From Rhodococcus erythropolis NBRC 15567 (GTDB lineage: Bacteria > Actinomycetota > Actinomycetes > Mycobacteriales > Mycobacteriaceae): a stretch of DNA of 64,000 nucleotides. Position numbers and translations under genes: made by a program. This document shows, in pieces, positions 17,937-25,503 of this stretch (positions are counted from its first letter, which is position 1; every line of letters starts with the position of its first letter). The DNA is taken from contig NZ_BCRM01000020.1 in assembly GCF_001552595.1 (NCBI RefSeq), forward strand, positions 62,001 through 126,000, given 5' to 3'. Under the pieces are notes generated by a model that worked only from the letters and a program-made list of their open reading frames with translations, searched no databases and was not told the origin of the DNA.

Positions 17937-18941
17937 TCAGTTGGCCGGTGTCAGCAGGGATTCGGCCTCGACCGAATCCGTCAGTACCCCGTACTTGACC
18001 AGCAGTTCGATCTCCGTGCCGAGAGCACCCGGTTCCACTACTGCGACGAACTGAGGATTCTTGCTGTTGGCCAGCATTTCGAGCGGAATCTTGGCTTGTG
18101 TCGAGAGCGCAGCCTTGACGGCGCCCGGATTCTGATTGGCGTAGTCGACGGATTTGGCAAGCGCCGTGCGGAATTTGGCGAGTGAGTCCGGGTTCGCGTC
18201 GACAAACGATTCCGAAGCGACCAGCGAGGTCCCTGGCACACCGGGCGCGGCCAAGGGGAAGGGGTGGCCGAGGATCTTCAGCCCCGAGTCGGTTGCTTTG
18301 CTCAGGAACGGATCGATGAGGAATGCCGCATCGGCTCCGCCAGTGGAAACAAGGTCGCCGAGGTTGGGCATGGGCGCCTGAATGAACGAGATCTTGTCCG
18401 CTGCTCCACCGGACTTCTCCACCGCAGCAGAGATGACTGCCTCGCTGACGGACTTCAATCCGCTGATCGCAACGGTTTTGCCTTCGAGGTCACGGAAGCC
18501 GCTGATGGAACTGTCTTTGGCGACGACGAGGCCGGACTGGTCGACGCCGTCACTCGCGGCAAAATTCGTGAGTCCTCCGACGATGGTGACGGGCATGTTC
18601 TGGCTGCGTGCCTGAATTGCGGCGGCGGCGGTCGTGGCTGCCATATCTGCATTTCCGCTGAGCAGCAACGGAATTTGAGCCGAGGAACTAGCACCGCCCT
18701 CGACGAGTTGGATGTCGAGTCCTTCGTCGGTGAAGTATCCCTGCTCCATTCCGAGCCAGATCGGTGCGAAGTCTGCGATCGGCTGAGGCGCGATTCGAAT
18801 CGTGGTGGTCTGGGTGCCCCCGTCGTCGGAGGCCGTGGCGTCGCTCGAGCAGCCGGTCAGTGCCAATGCTGCGGTCGCGACCGCAGCTAGGGCAACAACT
18901 CTGAACCGTGGTGTCGACCGAAGGGTATGTCCAACCGTCAT
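17937..18941 (-). CDS. ABC transporter substrate-binding lipoprotein (NMT1/SsuA type)
   Basis: The 334-residue extracytoplasmic binding protein starts with a signal peptide ending in a lipobox (ALALTGC), so it is likely a lipoprotein on the outer face of the membrane. The mature part, from TTTIRIAPQPIADFAPIWLG, has the two-lobed NMT1/THI5/SsuA fold, used for sulfonates, nitrate, pyrimidine precursors or aromatic acids. ATG 18941 has a GAGAGG ribosome site; an upstream start at 19013 would put 24 polar residues before the signal peptide. It is the first gene of the importer operon and is divergent from the IclR gene. Confidence 0.92.
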   Translation of the reverse strand: MTVGHTLRSTPRFRVVALAAVATAALALTGCSSDATASDDGGTQTTTIRIAPQPIADFAPIWLGMEQGYFTDEGLDIQLVEGGASSSAQIPLLLSGNADMAATTAAAAIQARSQNMPVTIVGGLTNFAASDGVDQSGLVVAKDSSISGFRDLEGKTVAISGLKSVSEAVISAAVEKSGGAADKISFIQAPMPNLGDLVSTGGADAAFLIDPFLSKATDSGLKILGHPFPLAAPGVPGTSLVASESFVDANPDSLAKFRTALAKSVDYANQNPGAVKAALSTQAKIPLEMLANSKNPQFVAVVEPGALGTEIELLVKYGVLTDSVEAESLLTPAN

Positions 18942-19017
18942 GTCCGAAAGCCTCTCGCTGGGAAAGATATGACTTCCTTGCCGGTAATCCGGTGGGAAGG
19001 TGAAGACGCTCAAAGAA

Positions 19018-19032
19018 TTCCGTACGCCGGAA
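19018..19032. promoter_or_regulatory. Candidate IclR operator in the divergent importer/IclR region
   Basis: A perfect dyad, TTCCG (19018-19022) and CGGAA (19028-19032) around 5 bases, lies in the 195-base gap between the binding-protein gene and the iclR gene. IclR-family proteins typically bind dyads of this size in divergent promoters. TATAGT at 19046-19051 could be a -10 for iclR but has no matching -35. The assignment is by position and symmetry only. Confidence 0.4.
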
Positions 19033-19136
19033 CGATTGTTGTGACTATAGTAATTTCCAAGACGAATGCCAAGGGTTTTCCAAGAACACGAGATTTCGGA
19101 TCGCCGGGTACATCCACGGCACCGGGAGGGGATCGG

Positions 19137-19919
19137 ATGACGAAGGGTTCTGCGTCCGCCGTCGACAAAGCGCTGGATCTACTCGAGGCCATCGCGCGCT
19201 CGACCACGCCGATGAAGCTCAGCGAACTGGCAGAAGAAGTCGGGATGCTCCGCCCGACTGCGCACCGAGTGCTCGGAGAACTCGCGAACCGTGGTTGGGT
19301 CTTCCGCTACGACGGTCGCTATCTCCCCGGCCCGGCTGCACTGCAGGTTTCCCACGAAGCGGCAGCGCACTCGTTGGCGGCCTTGTGCGATCCGACCATG
19401 CGGGTGCTGTCCGAGAGCACCGACATGATGGTGAATCTGCAGGTTCTCGAGAGCGGCGGAACGCGGATCATCGCGGCGCTGCGTCCCGAGAGACTCAAGA
19501 TGATCACTCGGATGCTCGGGGATCTGCTTCCGCCGCACCGGTTCGCGGGTCCGCTCGCGTTGGTCGCGGCACTCGAGGACAACACCCGGGCGCCCTACCT
19601 GGCGATGGTGGAGAAGAGCGGCTATCCGCTGGAAGGCCCCACCGGCTTTCTCGCCGACATAGCCGAGACGCAGAAAACCGGATTCGCCGTTGTACACAAA
19701 CGATCTCAGGACATCATCGGTTCGGTCTCGCGTGCAGTGTCTTCCCGCAAGGGATCTCCGCTCTGCGCGTTGACGGTGATCGGGTTCGATACCGACTTCG
19801 ATGCGAAAACGACGCGAATGGTCGAAGAACACCTGCTGCGGGCCACCGATGAAGTGCAGCAACTCCTCACTGACCACACTTCGGGCAAGCGCCCGTCCGA
19901 CACAGGAGAAGAAGGATGA
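19137..19919 (+). CDS. IclR family transcriptional regulator
   Basis: This 260-residue cytosolic regulator has the IclR layout. The N-terminal winged HTH is at 5-65, with VDKALDLLEAIAR and LSELAEEVGMLRPTAHRVLGEL. The C-terminal effector domain runs from 80 to 250. GGGAGGGG just upstream supports ATG 19137. It overlaps the alpha/beta hydrolase gene by ATGA and is divergent from the ABC importer. It therefore most likely controls both, responding to the imported compound or a metabolite. Confidence 0.93.
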   Translation: MTKGSASAVDKALDLLEAIARSTTPMKLSELAEEVGMLRPTAHRVLGELANRGWVFRYDGRYLPGPAALQVSHEAAAHSLAALCDPTMRVLSESTDMMVNLQVLESGGTRIIAALRPERLKMITRMLGDLLPPHRFAGPLALVAALEDNTRAPYLAMVEKSGYPLEGPTGFLADIAETQKTGFAVVHKRSQDIIGSVSRAVSSRKGSPLCALTVIGFDTDFDAKTTRMVEEHLLRATDEVQQLLTDHTSGKRPSDTGEEG

Positions 19920-20728
19920 TTTCACGGACCGAGGGCTTCATCACCGTCGCAGACGGCGAACGGGTCTGGTACGAGACTGCCGGCGAAGGCCCGGATCTGA
20001 TTCTCACGCACGGTCTCGGCGGCAACGCCGCGGTCTGGTACCAACAGGTACCGTACTTCGCTCAGCATTATCGGGTAATCAGCTGGGATCAGCGAGGATT
20101 CGGCCGGTCCACCAACGAAAAGGGCAACCACGGCCCGGTAGCGGCAGTCTCGGATCTGATCGAAATCATGAACCTGTTGGAGGTCGATCGAGCGCACGTG
20201 GTCGGCCAGTCGATGGGCGGTTGGGCCGCATTGGGGACCGCGATCGCTGTTCCGGAGCGGGTGGAGTCGGTAGTCCTGGCCTGCACGACCGGCGGCATTC
20301 CCGTCGGATTCGGCCCGGACAGCGCACCTCCCCTCACCGCGGCGCCCGTCACGGCGCGGCCACTGGGGGAACACCCCGCTGTGGGCGGACGGTTGCCGAG
20401 CTTGGACATGGCGAGGGCATACCTGTACCAAGCTCTCGGCACCTTCGGTCATCGCCCACCTGACACCGAGTTCTTCCGAATTCTCAAGGCCCACAACTAC
20501 TCGCCGAGCGATCTTGCGGCGGTGACGGCGCCGGTTCTGCTGATCGCGGGTGAGCTGGACGATTTGATGACACCCGAGCGGATTCGCAGCGCCGCCGAGT
20601 TCCTGCCCCACGCCGAAGTGGTCGAACTTGCCGACCGCGGCCACTCCCCCTACTTCGAGGACCCACACGCGTGGAACGAGTTGGTGGCGCACTTCCTGGC
20701 CGATGTTCGTGCCCGCCCAGTGCGCTGA
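19916..20728 (+). CDS. Alpha/beta hydrolase
   Basis: The 270-residue enzyme has the alpha/beta hydrolase fold with oxyanion motif HGLGG (32-36), nucleophile S99 in VVGQSMGGWAA, acid Asp in AGELDDLMTP and His in DRGHSPYFE. Such enzymes in degradation operons cleave enol-lactones, esters, carbamates or C-C bonds of ring-opened products; 3-oxoadipate enol-lactonase is a similar example. It is translationally coupled to iclR (ATGA) and followed after 42 bases by ridA. Confidence 0.9.
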   Translation: MISRTEGFITVADGERVWYETAGEGPDLILTHGLGGNAAVWYQQVPYFAQHYRVISWDQRGFGRSTNEKGNHGPVAAVSDLIEIMNLLEVDRAHVVGQSMGGWAALGTAIAVPERVESVVLACTTGGIPVGFGPDSAPPLTAAPVTARPLGEHPAVGGRLPSLDMARAYLYQALGTFGHRPPDTEFFRILKAHNYSPSDLAAVTAPVLLIAGELDDLMTPERIRSAAEFLPHAEVVELADRGHSPYFEDPHAWNELVAHFLADVRARPVR

Positions 20729-20770
20729 AACACCAACTCGTCACGCATATTCCAACTCCGAGGAGATCTA

Positions 20771-21157
20771 ATGGATTCATCTCAGACCGTCGAGTTCATC
20801 CCACCCGCTTTCGATACGCCGTTCTCCACCGGAGTGCGCGTCGGAGACGTTCTGTATCTGTCGGGTCAGATCGGCATGCTCCCGGACGGGACTTTGGCCG
20901 ACGGCTTCGAAGCGCAGGCTCGACAGACCATGGAGAACATCGTGGCTTCGCTGATCGCTTACGGTTCCGGCGTCGAAGCAATCTTCAAATGCACTGTCAT
21001 GCTTGACGACATGTCTCGTTGGCAGGAGTTCAACAAGGTCTACCTCGAGTACTTCCCGGCGTCGAGACTGCCGGCCCGCAGTGCGTTCGGAACAGATGGA
21101 CTGGCGCTGGGTGCGCACATGGAGGTCGAATGCATGGCGTACACACCGCGGGTCTGA
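20771..21157 (+). CDS. RidA family enamine/imine deaminase
   Basis: The 128-residue protein is a RidA (YjgF/YER057c/UK114) homologue, a small trimeric cytosolic protein. RidA enzymes hydrolyse reactive enamine/imine intermediates released by PLP enzymes; Rut-type relatives act on aminoacrylate in pyrimidine degradation. The catalytic Arg region is SRLPARSAFG near 100. GAGGAG at 20759 is its ribosome site. A RidA at the end of a cluster with an aminotransferase, NCS2 permease and hydrolases supports N-heterocycle degradation. A second RidA is encoded at 44562. Confidence 0.92.
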   Translation: MDSSQTVEFIPPAFDTPFSTGVRVGDVLYLSGQIGMLPDGTLADGFEAQARQTMENIVASLIAYGSGVEAIFKCTVMLDDMSRWQEFNKVYLEYFPASRLPARSAFGTDGLALGAHMEVECMAYTPRV

Positions 21158-21170
21158 CTGCTCGCGGGCA

Positions 21171-22421
21171 CTAGCCGTCCCAATCCACACGTTCAGCCAG
21201 GCGCAGCAACGTGCGTCGGCGTGTAGTGCTGGTTTCGCCGATGTGCGCGATCCGGCCGTAGACGTGGGCGCGGAAGTTCTCGATACCGTCCCGATTCTGT
21301 TCCTGCGCAGAAGTACTGGCGGCATTGTGCAGCAGGGCGCGCAAGCGATCGTAGTCGTCACGCGGATACGACGGTTGGTCGTTGATCACCAGCCCGGTGA
21401 GGTGTTGGCGTCGATGAGGGCGCATCACCTTGGTCTTTCGTGGATGGATGGCAAACCCTTCGTCCCTGGCGATCTGCTCGACCGTCCAGAGGAGGGTTCC
21501 GACGTCGGCTACTTCAATTCCGGAGAACGCGAGGTCGTCGGCGTATCGGGTGTAGGTGAGCCAGTTCGCTTGTGCGAGTCCACTCAAGCGGATGTCGAGT
21601 TTGCGTGCGACGAGATTCGCCAGTGCAGGCGAAGTTGGCGCGCCTTGCGGAAGATGCGCGGTGCGTAGCTGTGATGCCTGTGCATACGGTAGTCCGCGCA
21701 GGGTATCGGCAGGTGTTGCAACAGTGCACAATCCGGTGAGAACTCCTGCCACTGCGGGTGGATAGCCGAGGGCTGTGAAGACGGCGTGAACGCGGCTGCC
21801 GCTGATCGAGGGGAAGAACTGCGCGAGGTCCACACCGATCACGATTTCCGACTGTGCGTGCGGCGCTGCAAAAGTCAGAGGGCTTCGACCACGGACGAAT
21901 CCGTGTGCCGCGTCGTGTGGGGGCACCAGGTCGAGTATGCGGCGCAGAATCTTGCGCTGAATTTCGCGCAATCGAGGTTTCGGTACCTCGAGGAGGCGAG
22001 CGCCGGTCTTCTTGCTGATCTGCATGGGCCGGTAGTGGCGTAGCGGTAGGGGTTTCGTGCGGAGCCATTCCCCTCGGTCGGCAAACCACTCGAGTTCGGA
22101 GATCGTCAGATCCAGTGAACGAGCCAGGTCCACACTGGTGTTGTAGCGGGGAACGTCGAACCGCCACACCGAAGATTCATTGGTGTCCAGTGAGAGAGGA
22201 ACAGGCCGCAGGCGAGGTAGTTCGCGAAGCAATCGGTACAGCGTTTGCGGTTCGAACGGTGGGGCGGGCATGAGGTCGAGAACGCGCACGGCCAGGAGCG
22301 TCGGGGAAACGCCGAAGACGGTTCCGAATGCCTCCTCGAGGCCGCTGAGGGTCCACGGAGCATCAGCAGCCGCAACGGCCAGACGACGCGCCAACTCGGG
22401 ATCGAGCTCGAAGTCACGCAT
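21171..22421 (-). CDS. Retron-type reverse transcriptase
   Basis: This 416-residue protein is an RNA-directed DNA polymerase. Motif A contains D198 in GVDLAQFFPSI. Motif C is YTRYADDLAFSG with D295/D296. HLPQGAPTSPALANL (256-270) is motif B. The retron X-region NAxxH appears as FAAPH (184-188) and the Y-region VTG as HLTGLVIN (340-347). HDAAHGFVRGRS is the usual retron RT segment. No maturase, endonuclease or DGR features are present. Residues 1-85 are an N-terminal extension I do not recognise. ATG 22421 starts 12 bases after the inverted repeat of the upstream non-coding RNA; a TTG at 22523 would lie inside that RNA. From memory it resembles RTs of myxobacterial Mx162-type retrons. No toxin or effector gene adjoins it. 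Confidence 0.9.
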   Translation of the reverse strand: MRDFELDPELARRLAVAAADAPWTLSGLEEAFGTVFGVSPTLLAVRVLDLMPAPPFEPQTLYRLLRELPRLRPVPLSLDTNESSVWRFDVPRYNTSVDLARSLDLTISELEWFADRGEWLRTKPLPLRHYRPMQISKKTGARLLEVPKPRLREIQRKILRRILDLVPPHDAAHGFVRGRSPLTFAAPHAQSEIVIGVDLAQFFPSISGSRVHAVFTALGYPPAVAGVLTGLCTVATPADTLRGLPYAQASQLRTAHLPQGAPTSPALANLVARKLDIRLSGLAQANWLTYTRYADDLAFSGIEVADVGTLLWTVEQIARDEGFAIHPRKTKVMRPHRRQHLTGLVINDQPSYPRDDYDRLRALLHNAASTSAQEQNRDGIENFRAHVYGRIAHIGETSTTRRRTLLRLAERVDWDG

Positions 22422-22432
22422 GATTCGACCCC

Positions 22433-22599
22433 GGGATGCGACGGGGCGGGGTGACCAAATCCTTTGTCCGGTGCGGCGGCAAGCACGCGGAGCGTGCCGA
22501 ACGCCGGTGGACGCAGTATCCAATTCTTCTGGCCGACCCAGGGGTTACCCCTGAGACTGGTCGCGTGGACCAACTCTCACCCACGCGCCGCCGCATCCC
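22433..22599 (-). ncRNA. Candidate retron msr-msd non-coding RNA
   Basis: On the minus strand a segment of 167 bases directly upstream of the RT is closed by GGGATGCGGCGG (22599-22588) pairing with CCGTCGCATCCC (22444-22433), 12 bp with one G.U, as the a1/a2 repeats of retrons do. Inside are hairpin 1 (CGCGTGG/CCACGCG, 22587-22562, 12-base loop) and hairpin 2 (CAGGGGTAACCCCTG, 22553-22539). A long imperfect hairpin runs 22538-22450, with closing stem GGTCGGCCA/TGGTCACC, then GTCC/GGAC, CGGCG/CGCCG and a GCACGC/GCGTGC tip. The first two would be msr stems and the last the msd. The branching G would lie just after a1. Fold and position fit; reverse transcription is not shown. Confidence 0.72.
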
Positions 22600-22602
22600 T
22601 TC

Positions 22603-22631
22603 ACAATGGCAGACCGTTCGGTATCTGTCAC
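22603..22631 (-). promoter_or_regulatory. Putative promoter of the retron ncRNA-RT transcript
   Basis: Minus strand: -35 GTGACA (22631-22626), 17-base spacer, -10 CATTGT (22608-22603). Transcription would begin about 22597, inside the a1 repeat, exactly where a retron transcript should start. Confidence 0.6.
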
Positions 22632-22661
22632 GTGTGAAGCGGATCTGTCAGGTGTGGGTTC

Positions 22662-23603
22662 TCAGATCGACGAACGATCCGAACCGACGAACTCGCTGAT
22701 CCACGGCACGACTGCTTCACGGACGGTGACCGCCTTCGGCAGTAGTCCGTTGCTCAGCAGGAGATCGGCCGCGCGCTGCTGCTCGTCGAGGAACTCGTCG
22801 GTGACCGGGTTGACACCGAAAGGACGTCCGCGCAGTGCAGCTTCCCAGGCATCGAGGCTCGTGGACCCGCCACGCTTCTCGATGTCGTCGACGAAGATCT
22901 GCGCGGCTTCGCGGGGGTTGGCTTCGATCCAGGCGTCGGATTCCTGCAGGGCCTCGATGATCGCCTGGAGGGCCTCCGGGTTGGTATCCGCGAAATCGCG
23001 CCGGGTGAACCACAGTGAGGGGTGGCTGAAGAGTCCGTCGGTGGCGACCAGCGTGCGCAGTTCGTGGTTCGCTTCGATGTCCGTCAGCCCCGGGTACGCC
23101 CCTACCCAGGCATCGATGGTGCCGTCGACGAGGTCCGCTTCACCACCGCGCACGTCGGTATCGACGGGGACGATGTCGGACCAGGTCAGCCCCGCCTGAT
23201 CCAAGGCGAACAACAACAGTGTGGTCTGCCACGATCCGTGCGCGATGCCGACGCGCTTGCCGCGCAGGTCCTCTACCGTGTTGATCTCGGACTCTGCCTT
23301 GACTACCAGGCGCCCGTTCTCCACGCGGGGGCCGGAGATTCCGATGTAGACGAGATCGCGGCCCTGGGCCAAACCGGTGACCGGCGGCGTGAAGCCGGTT
23401 CCGATCACGTCGTATCCGCCCTCCTCGAACAGCCAGTCCGAGTGCAGGGTCGGCAAGGCGTTTTCCGGGTTCACTGCAGGCTTGGCGGGAAGCTCACGCA
23501 GGTCCACCCACTCGACGTCCGGGAGACGACGTTCGAGGATTCCGGTGTGGCGCAAAACGAACAGTGAATTGTTGTGTGGGAAGTATCCGACGCGAACGGT
23601 CAT
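22662..23603 (-). CDS. Substrate-binding-protein fold without signal peptide (SsuA-like)
   Basis: The 313-residue protein aligns in pattern with SsuA/TauA periplasmic binding proteins: TVRVGYFPHNNSLFVLRHTG at the start, VEDLRGKRVGIAHGSWQTTL near 110, and DAWVGAYPGL near 163. It has no signal peptide or lipobox, so it should stay in the cytosol. DszB desulfinase has this same fold and is also cytosolic, but here the catalytic Cys position is not a Cys. It is the last gene of the desulfurisation operon, 41 bases after the aldolase-like gene. It may be an enzyme derived from a binding protein, an intracellular carrier, or a binding protein exported by another route. Confidence 0.8.
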   Translation of the reverse strand: MTVRVGYFPHNNSLFVLRHTGILERRLPDVEWVDLRELPAKPAVNPENALPTLHSDWLFEEGGYDVIGTGFTPPVTGLAQGRDLVYIGISGPRVENGRLVVKAESEINTVEDLRGKRVGIAHGSWQTTLLLFALDQAGLTWSDIVPVDTDVRGGEADLVDGTIDAWVGAYPGLTDIEANHELRTLVATDGLFSHPSLWFTRRDFADTNPEALQAIIEALQESDAWIEANPREAAQIFVDDIEKRGGSTSLDAWEAALRGRPFGVNPVTDEFLDEQQRAADLLLSNGLLPKAVTVREAVVPWISEFVGSDRSSI

Positions 23604-23644
23604 GAGATCTACGCTTTCCTGTTCTGAATCAGTGATGGGGGTGG

Positions 23645-24352
23645 CTAGATGAGGCCGCGTCGACGCGCCTCGTCGGCGAGTCCGCTACGGCCCCACTGGA
23701 CCGTGAGGTTGGACGGATCGAATTCGACCGAACCGCCGAGGGTTTCGGCGATCGCCTGGAACTGCGCGCCTTCCTCGAGGAGGACGACGAACTTCGCGAG
23801 GTCGAGCAACCCGCTGCGGCCGATGACGTTGACCCCGCCGTTGGCTTCGAAGATCGCCACCAGATCGGGATCGTGTTCGAGACGCTCGAGAATGAACTCG
23901 CCCGCAGAACGGGACCGATCGATGTGCGGCGGAATCTCTCGGGAGAGCGTCAGCCTCTGCGAAGCCGCATATCGGATGGGTAGCGTCCGGTGTGTCTGGG
24001 CCCAACCGCCGAGCCACGGAGTGTGGATGTGGACAACGCTGGTGATTTCCGGATGCTCACGGAACACTGACGCGTAGCCGGTGACAAAACCAGCCGATCC
24101 GTTGCCGGACAGCACCTCTCCATCGAACGTAGCGACAACCGGTGACACCGACGGATCGTCCGCCCACGGTCCCGGGTCGTTCAGGGCGACCGCGATTTCG
24201 GTGCCGGGTACGCGTTCGACGAAGTTCACGGTCCCGTTGGCTGCAACCGTTCCAGTCTTGCGGAAGACGTCGAATGCCTTGTCTGCTGCTTTGCGCGCTG
24301 CTTCGACGAATGCTGCGGTATCGGCGTCGAGTCGAGTTTCGGTGGTGGTCAT
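23645..24352 (-). CDS. Class II aldolase/adducin family protein
   Basis: The 235-residue product belongs to the class II aldolase/adducin family. It has NGTVNFVERVPGT near 40 and the zinc-binding H-x-H of VVHIHTPWLGGW near 105, with a further His in PPHIDRSRS. Members are metal-dependent aldolases, epimerases and decarboxylases acting on small sugar-phosphates or hydroxy acids. It overlaps the upstream monooxygenase gene by ATGA. In this operon it might process the carbon skeleton left after desulfonation; that is a guess. Confidence 0.85.
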   Translation of the reverse strand: MTTTETRLDADTAAFVEAARKAADKAFDVFRKTGTVAANGTVNFVERVPGTEIAVALNDPGPWADDPSVSPVVATFDGEVLSGNGSAGFVTGYASVFREHPEITSVVHIHTPWLGGWAQTHRTLPIRYAASQRLTLSREIPPHIDRSRSAGEFILERLEHDPDLVAIFEANGGVNVIGRSGLLDLAKFVVLLEEGAQFQAIAETLGGSVEFDPSNLTVQWGRSGLADEARRRGLI

Positions 24353-25503
24353 CGAGTCTCCAGTCCAGAAGGTGTGATCGGGGTGCGCTGCAGGAGGGGA
24401 AGAACTTCTTCGCCGACGCGGTATGCCTCTTCGAGATGCGGGTTACCCGCGAGGATGAAGGCGTCGACGCCCAGTTCGCGCAGCTCGTCGAGTCTTTCGG
24501 CGACCTGTTCGTAGCTGCCGACCAGTCCGAACGCTGGTCCGCCGCGGATGAGGCTGAAGCCACACCACACGTTGGGCTGCACTTCCAGATCTCGGTAACC
24601 GGTGATGTGTTCGGGCACCCACCCCTTGATGCGGGCGGCGCCCACCGAATCACCCTGCGCTGCGCGGTCGGCGGCCCCCTTGTCGACGAAGGCCCAGCCT
24701 TTCTCGATCTCGGCCCACGCGGCTTCTTCGGTGTGCCGGGCAACGACGTCGATGCGTACGGCGAACTTCGGGGTGCGGCCCAGCTTGGCCGAATTCTCCC
24801 GCACGCCGTCGATCTTGGCTCTCAGATCGGCGTACGGCTCCAGCCAGGAAAGGTAGTAATCGGAGTGCAGTCCGGCGGCGGCGACGGCTGCTGCCGAAGA
24901 TCCGGAGAAGTACACCTCGGGAAACGGCTGGCCGGCAAGTCCGGGTGGAAGTGCAGCACCGTGGGTTTGGAAGAATCGACCGTCGAAGTCGAAAGGTTCG
25001 CCGTCCCACACACCCTTGAGGACATCGAGGAACTCGGACGTCCTGGTGTAGCGATCGTCATGGTCGACTTTGTCGCCCCACCACAGCTGAGGCGCGCCGC
25101 CTCCACCACTGATGATGTTGTAAACCAGACGTCCGCCAGTTGCTCGCTGCAGACTCGCCGACATCCGCGCGGCCTGCACTGGGTGAAGGAACCCCGGTTG
25201 GAACGCGACCATGAAACGGTACGTGGTGGTCTCGGCGGCCACCGATGCTGCGGTCGCCCACGGATCCTCGGTCATCGGGAAGGACGGCAGCAGTCCACCG
25301 AGGAAGCCGGCAGACTCGGAAGCCTTTGCCACCGCGGCCATGTGGTCGATGTAGCTGTATCCGTCCAACTCGCCGCCGCGGATCGCGGGAGCGATGTTGC
25401 CCGGCCCGTATCCACCGGCATCGCCGCGGTTGTAGCGACGCGGAGTACGCAGCGACGCGTGGTCGCCTTCCATCCCGATCCGCCAATAGAAATCGATGCT
25501 CAT
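24349..25503 (-). CDS. LLM-class FMNH2-dependent monooxygenase (SsuD/DszA-like), copy 2
   Basis: This 384-residue luciferase-like flavin monooxygenase resembles alkanesulfonate monooxygenase SsuD. It has the FMN barrel, TGGRLVYNIISGGG near 130, DHDDRYTRTSEFLDVLKGVW near 150 and a C-terminal LVGSYEQVAERL segment. Such enzymes use reduced FMN and oxygen to cleave the C-S bond of sulfonates or sulfones. I start at MSIDFYW (ATG 25503), which overlaps the preceding stop by ATGA; an upstream extension would run through the neighbouring gene. No flavin reductase gene is in the operon, so FMNH2 must come from elsewhere. Confidence 0.93.
   Translation of the reverse strand: MSIDFYWRIGMEGDHASLRTPRRYNRGDAGGYGPGNIAPAIRGGELDGYSYIDHMAAVAKASESAGFLGGLLPSFPMTEDPWATAASVAAETTTYRFMVAFQPGFLHPVQAARMSASLQRATGGRLVYNIISGGGGAPQLWWGDKVDHDDRYTRTSEFLDVLKGVWDGEPFDFDGRFFQTHGAALPPGLAGQPFPEVYFSGSSAAAVAAAGLHSDYYLSWLEPYADLRAKIDGVRENSAKLGRTPKFAVRIDVVARHTEEAAWAEIEKGWAFVDKGAADRAAQGDSVGAARIKGWVPEHITGYRDLEVQPNVWCGFSLIRGGPAFGLVGSYEQVAERLDELRELGVDAFILAGNPHLEEAYRVGEEVLPLLQRTPITPSGLETR

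Noticed and set aside
21171-22421. Group II intron or diversity-generating retroelement
   Set aside because: No maturase or HNH endonuclease domain, no domain V-like RNA downstream, no template/variable repeat or target gene nearby.
22422-22523. Upstream TTG start for the reverse transcriptase (34 extra residues)
   Set aside because: It would lie inside the folded non-coding RNA, the added residues are basic and unstructured, and ATG 22421 sits directly after the inverted repeat as in known retrons.
22433-22599. Simple terminator between the sulfonate operon and the RT gene
   Set aside because: The hairpins are followed by no T-run, lie downstream of a promoter rather than after a stop, and are enclosed by a long-range repeat.
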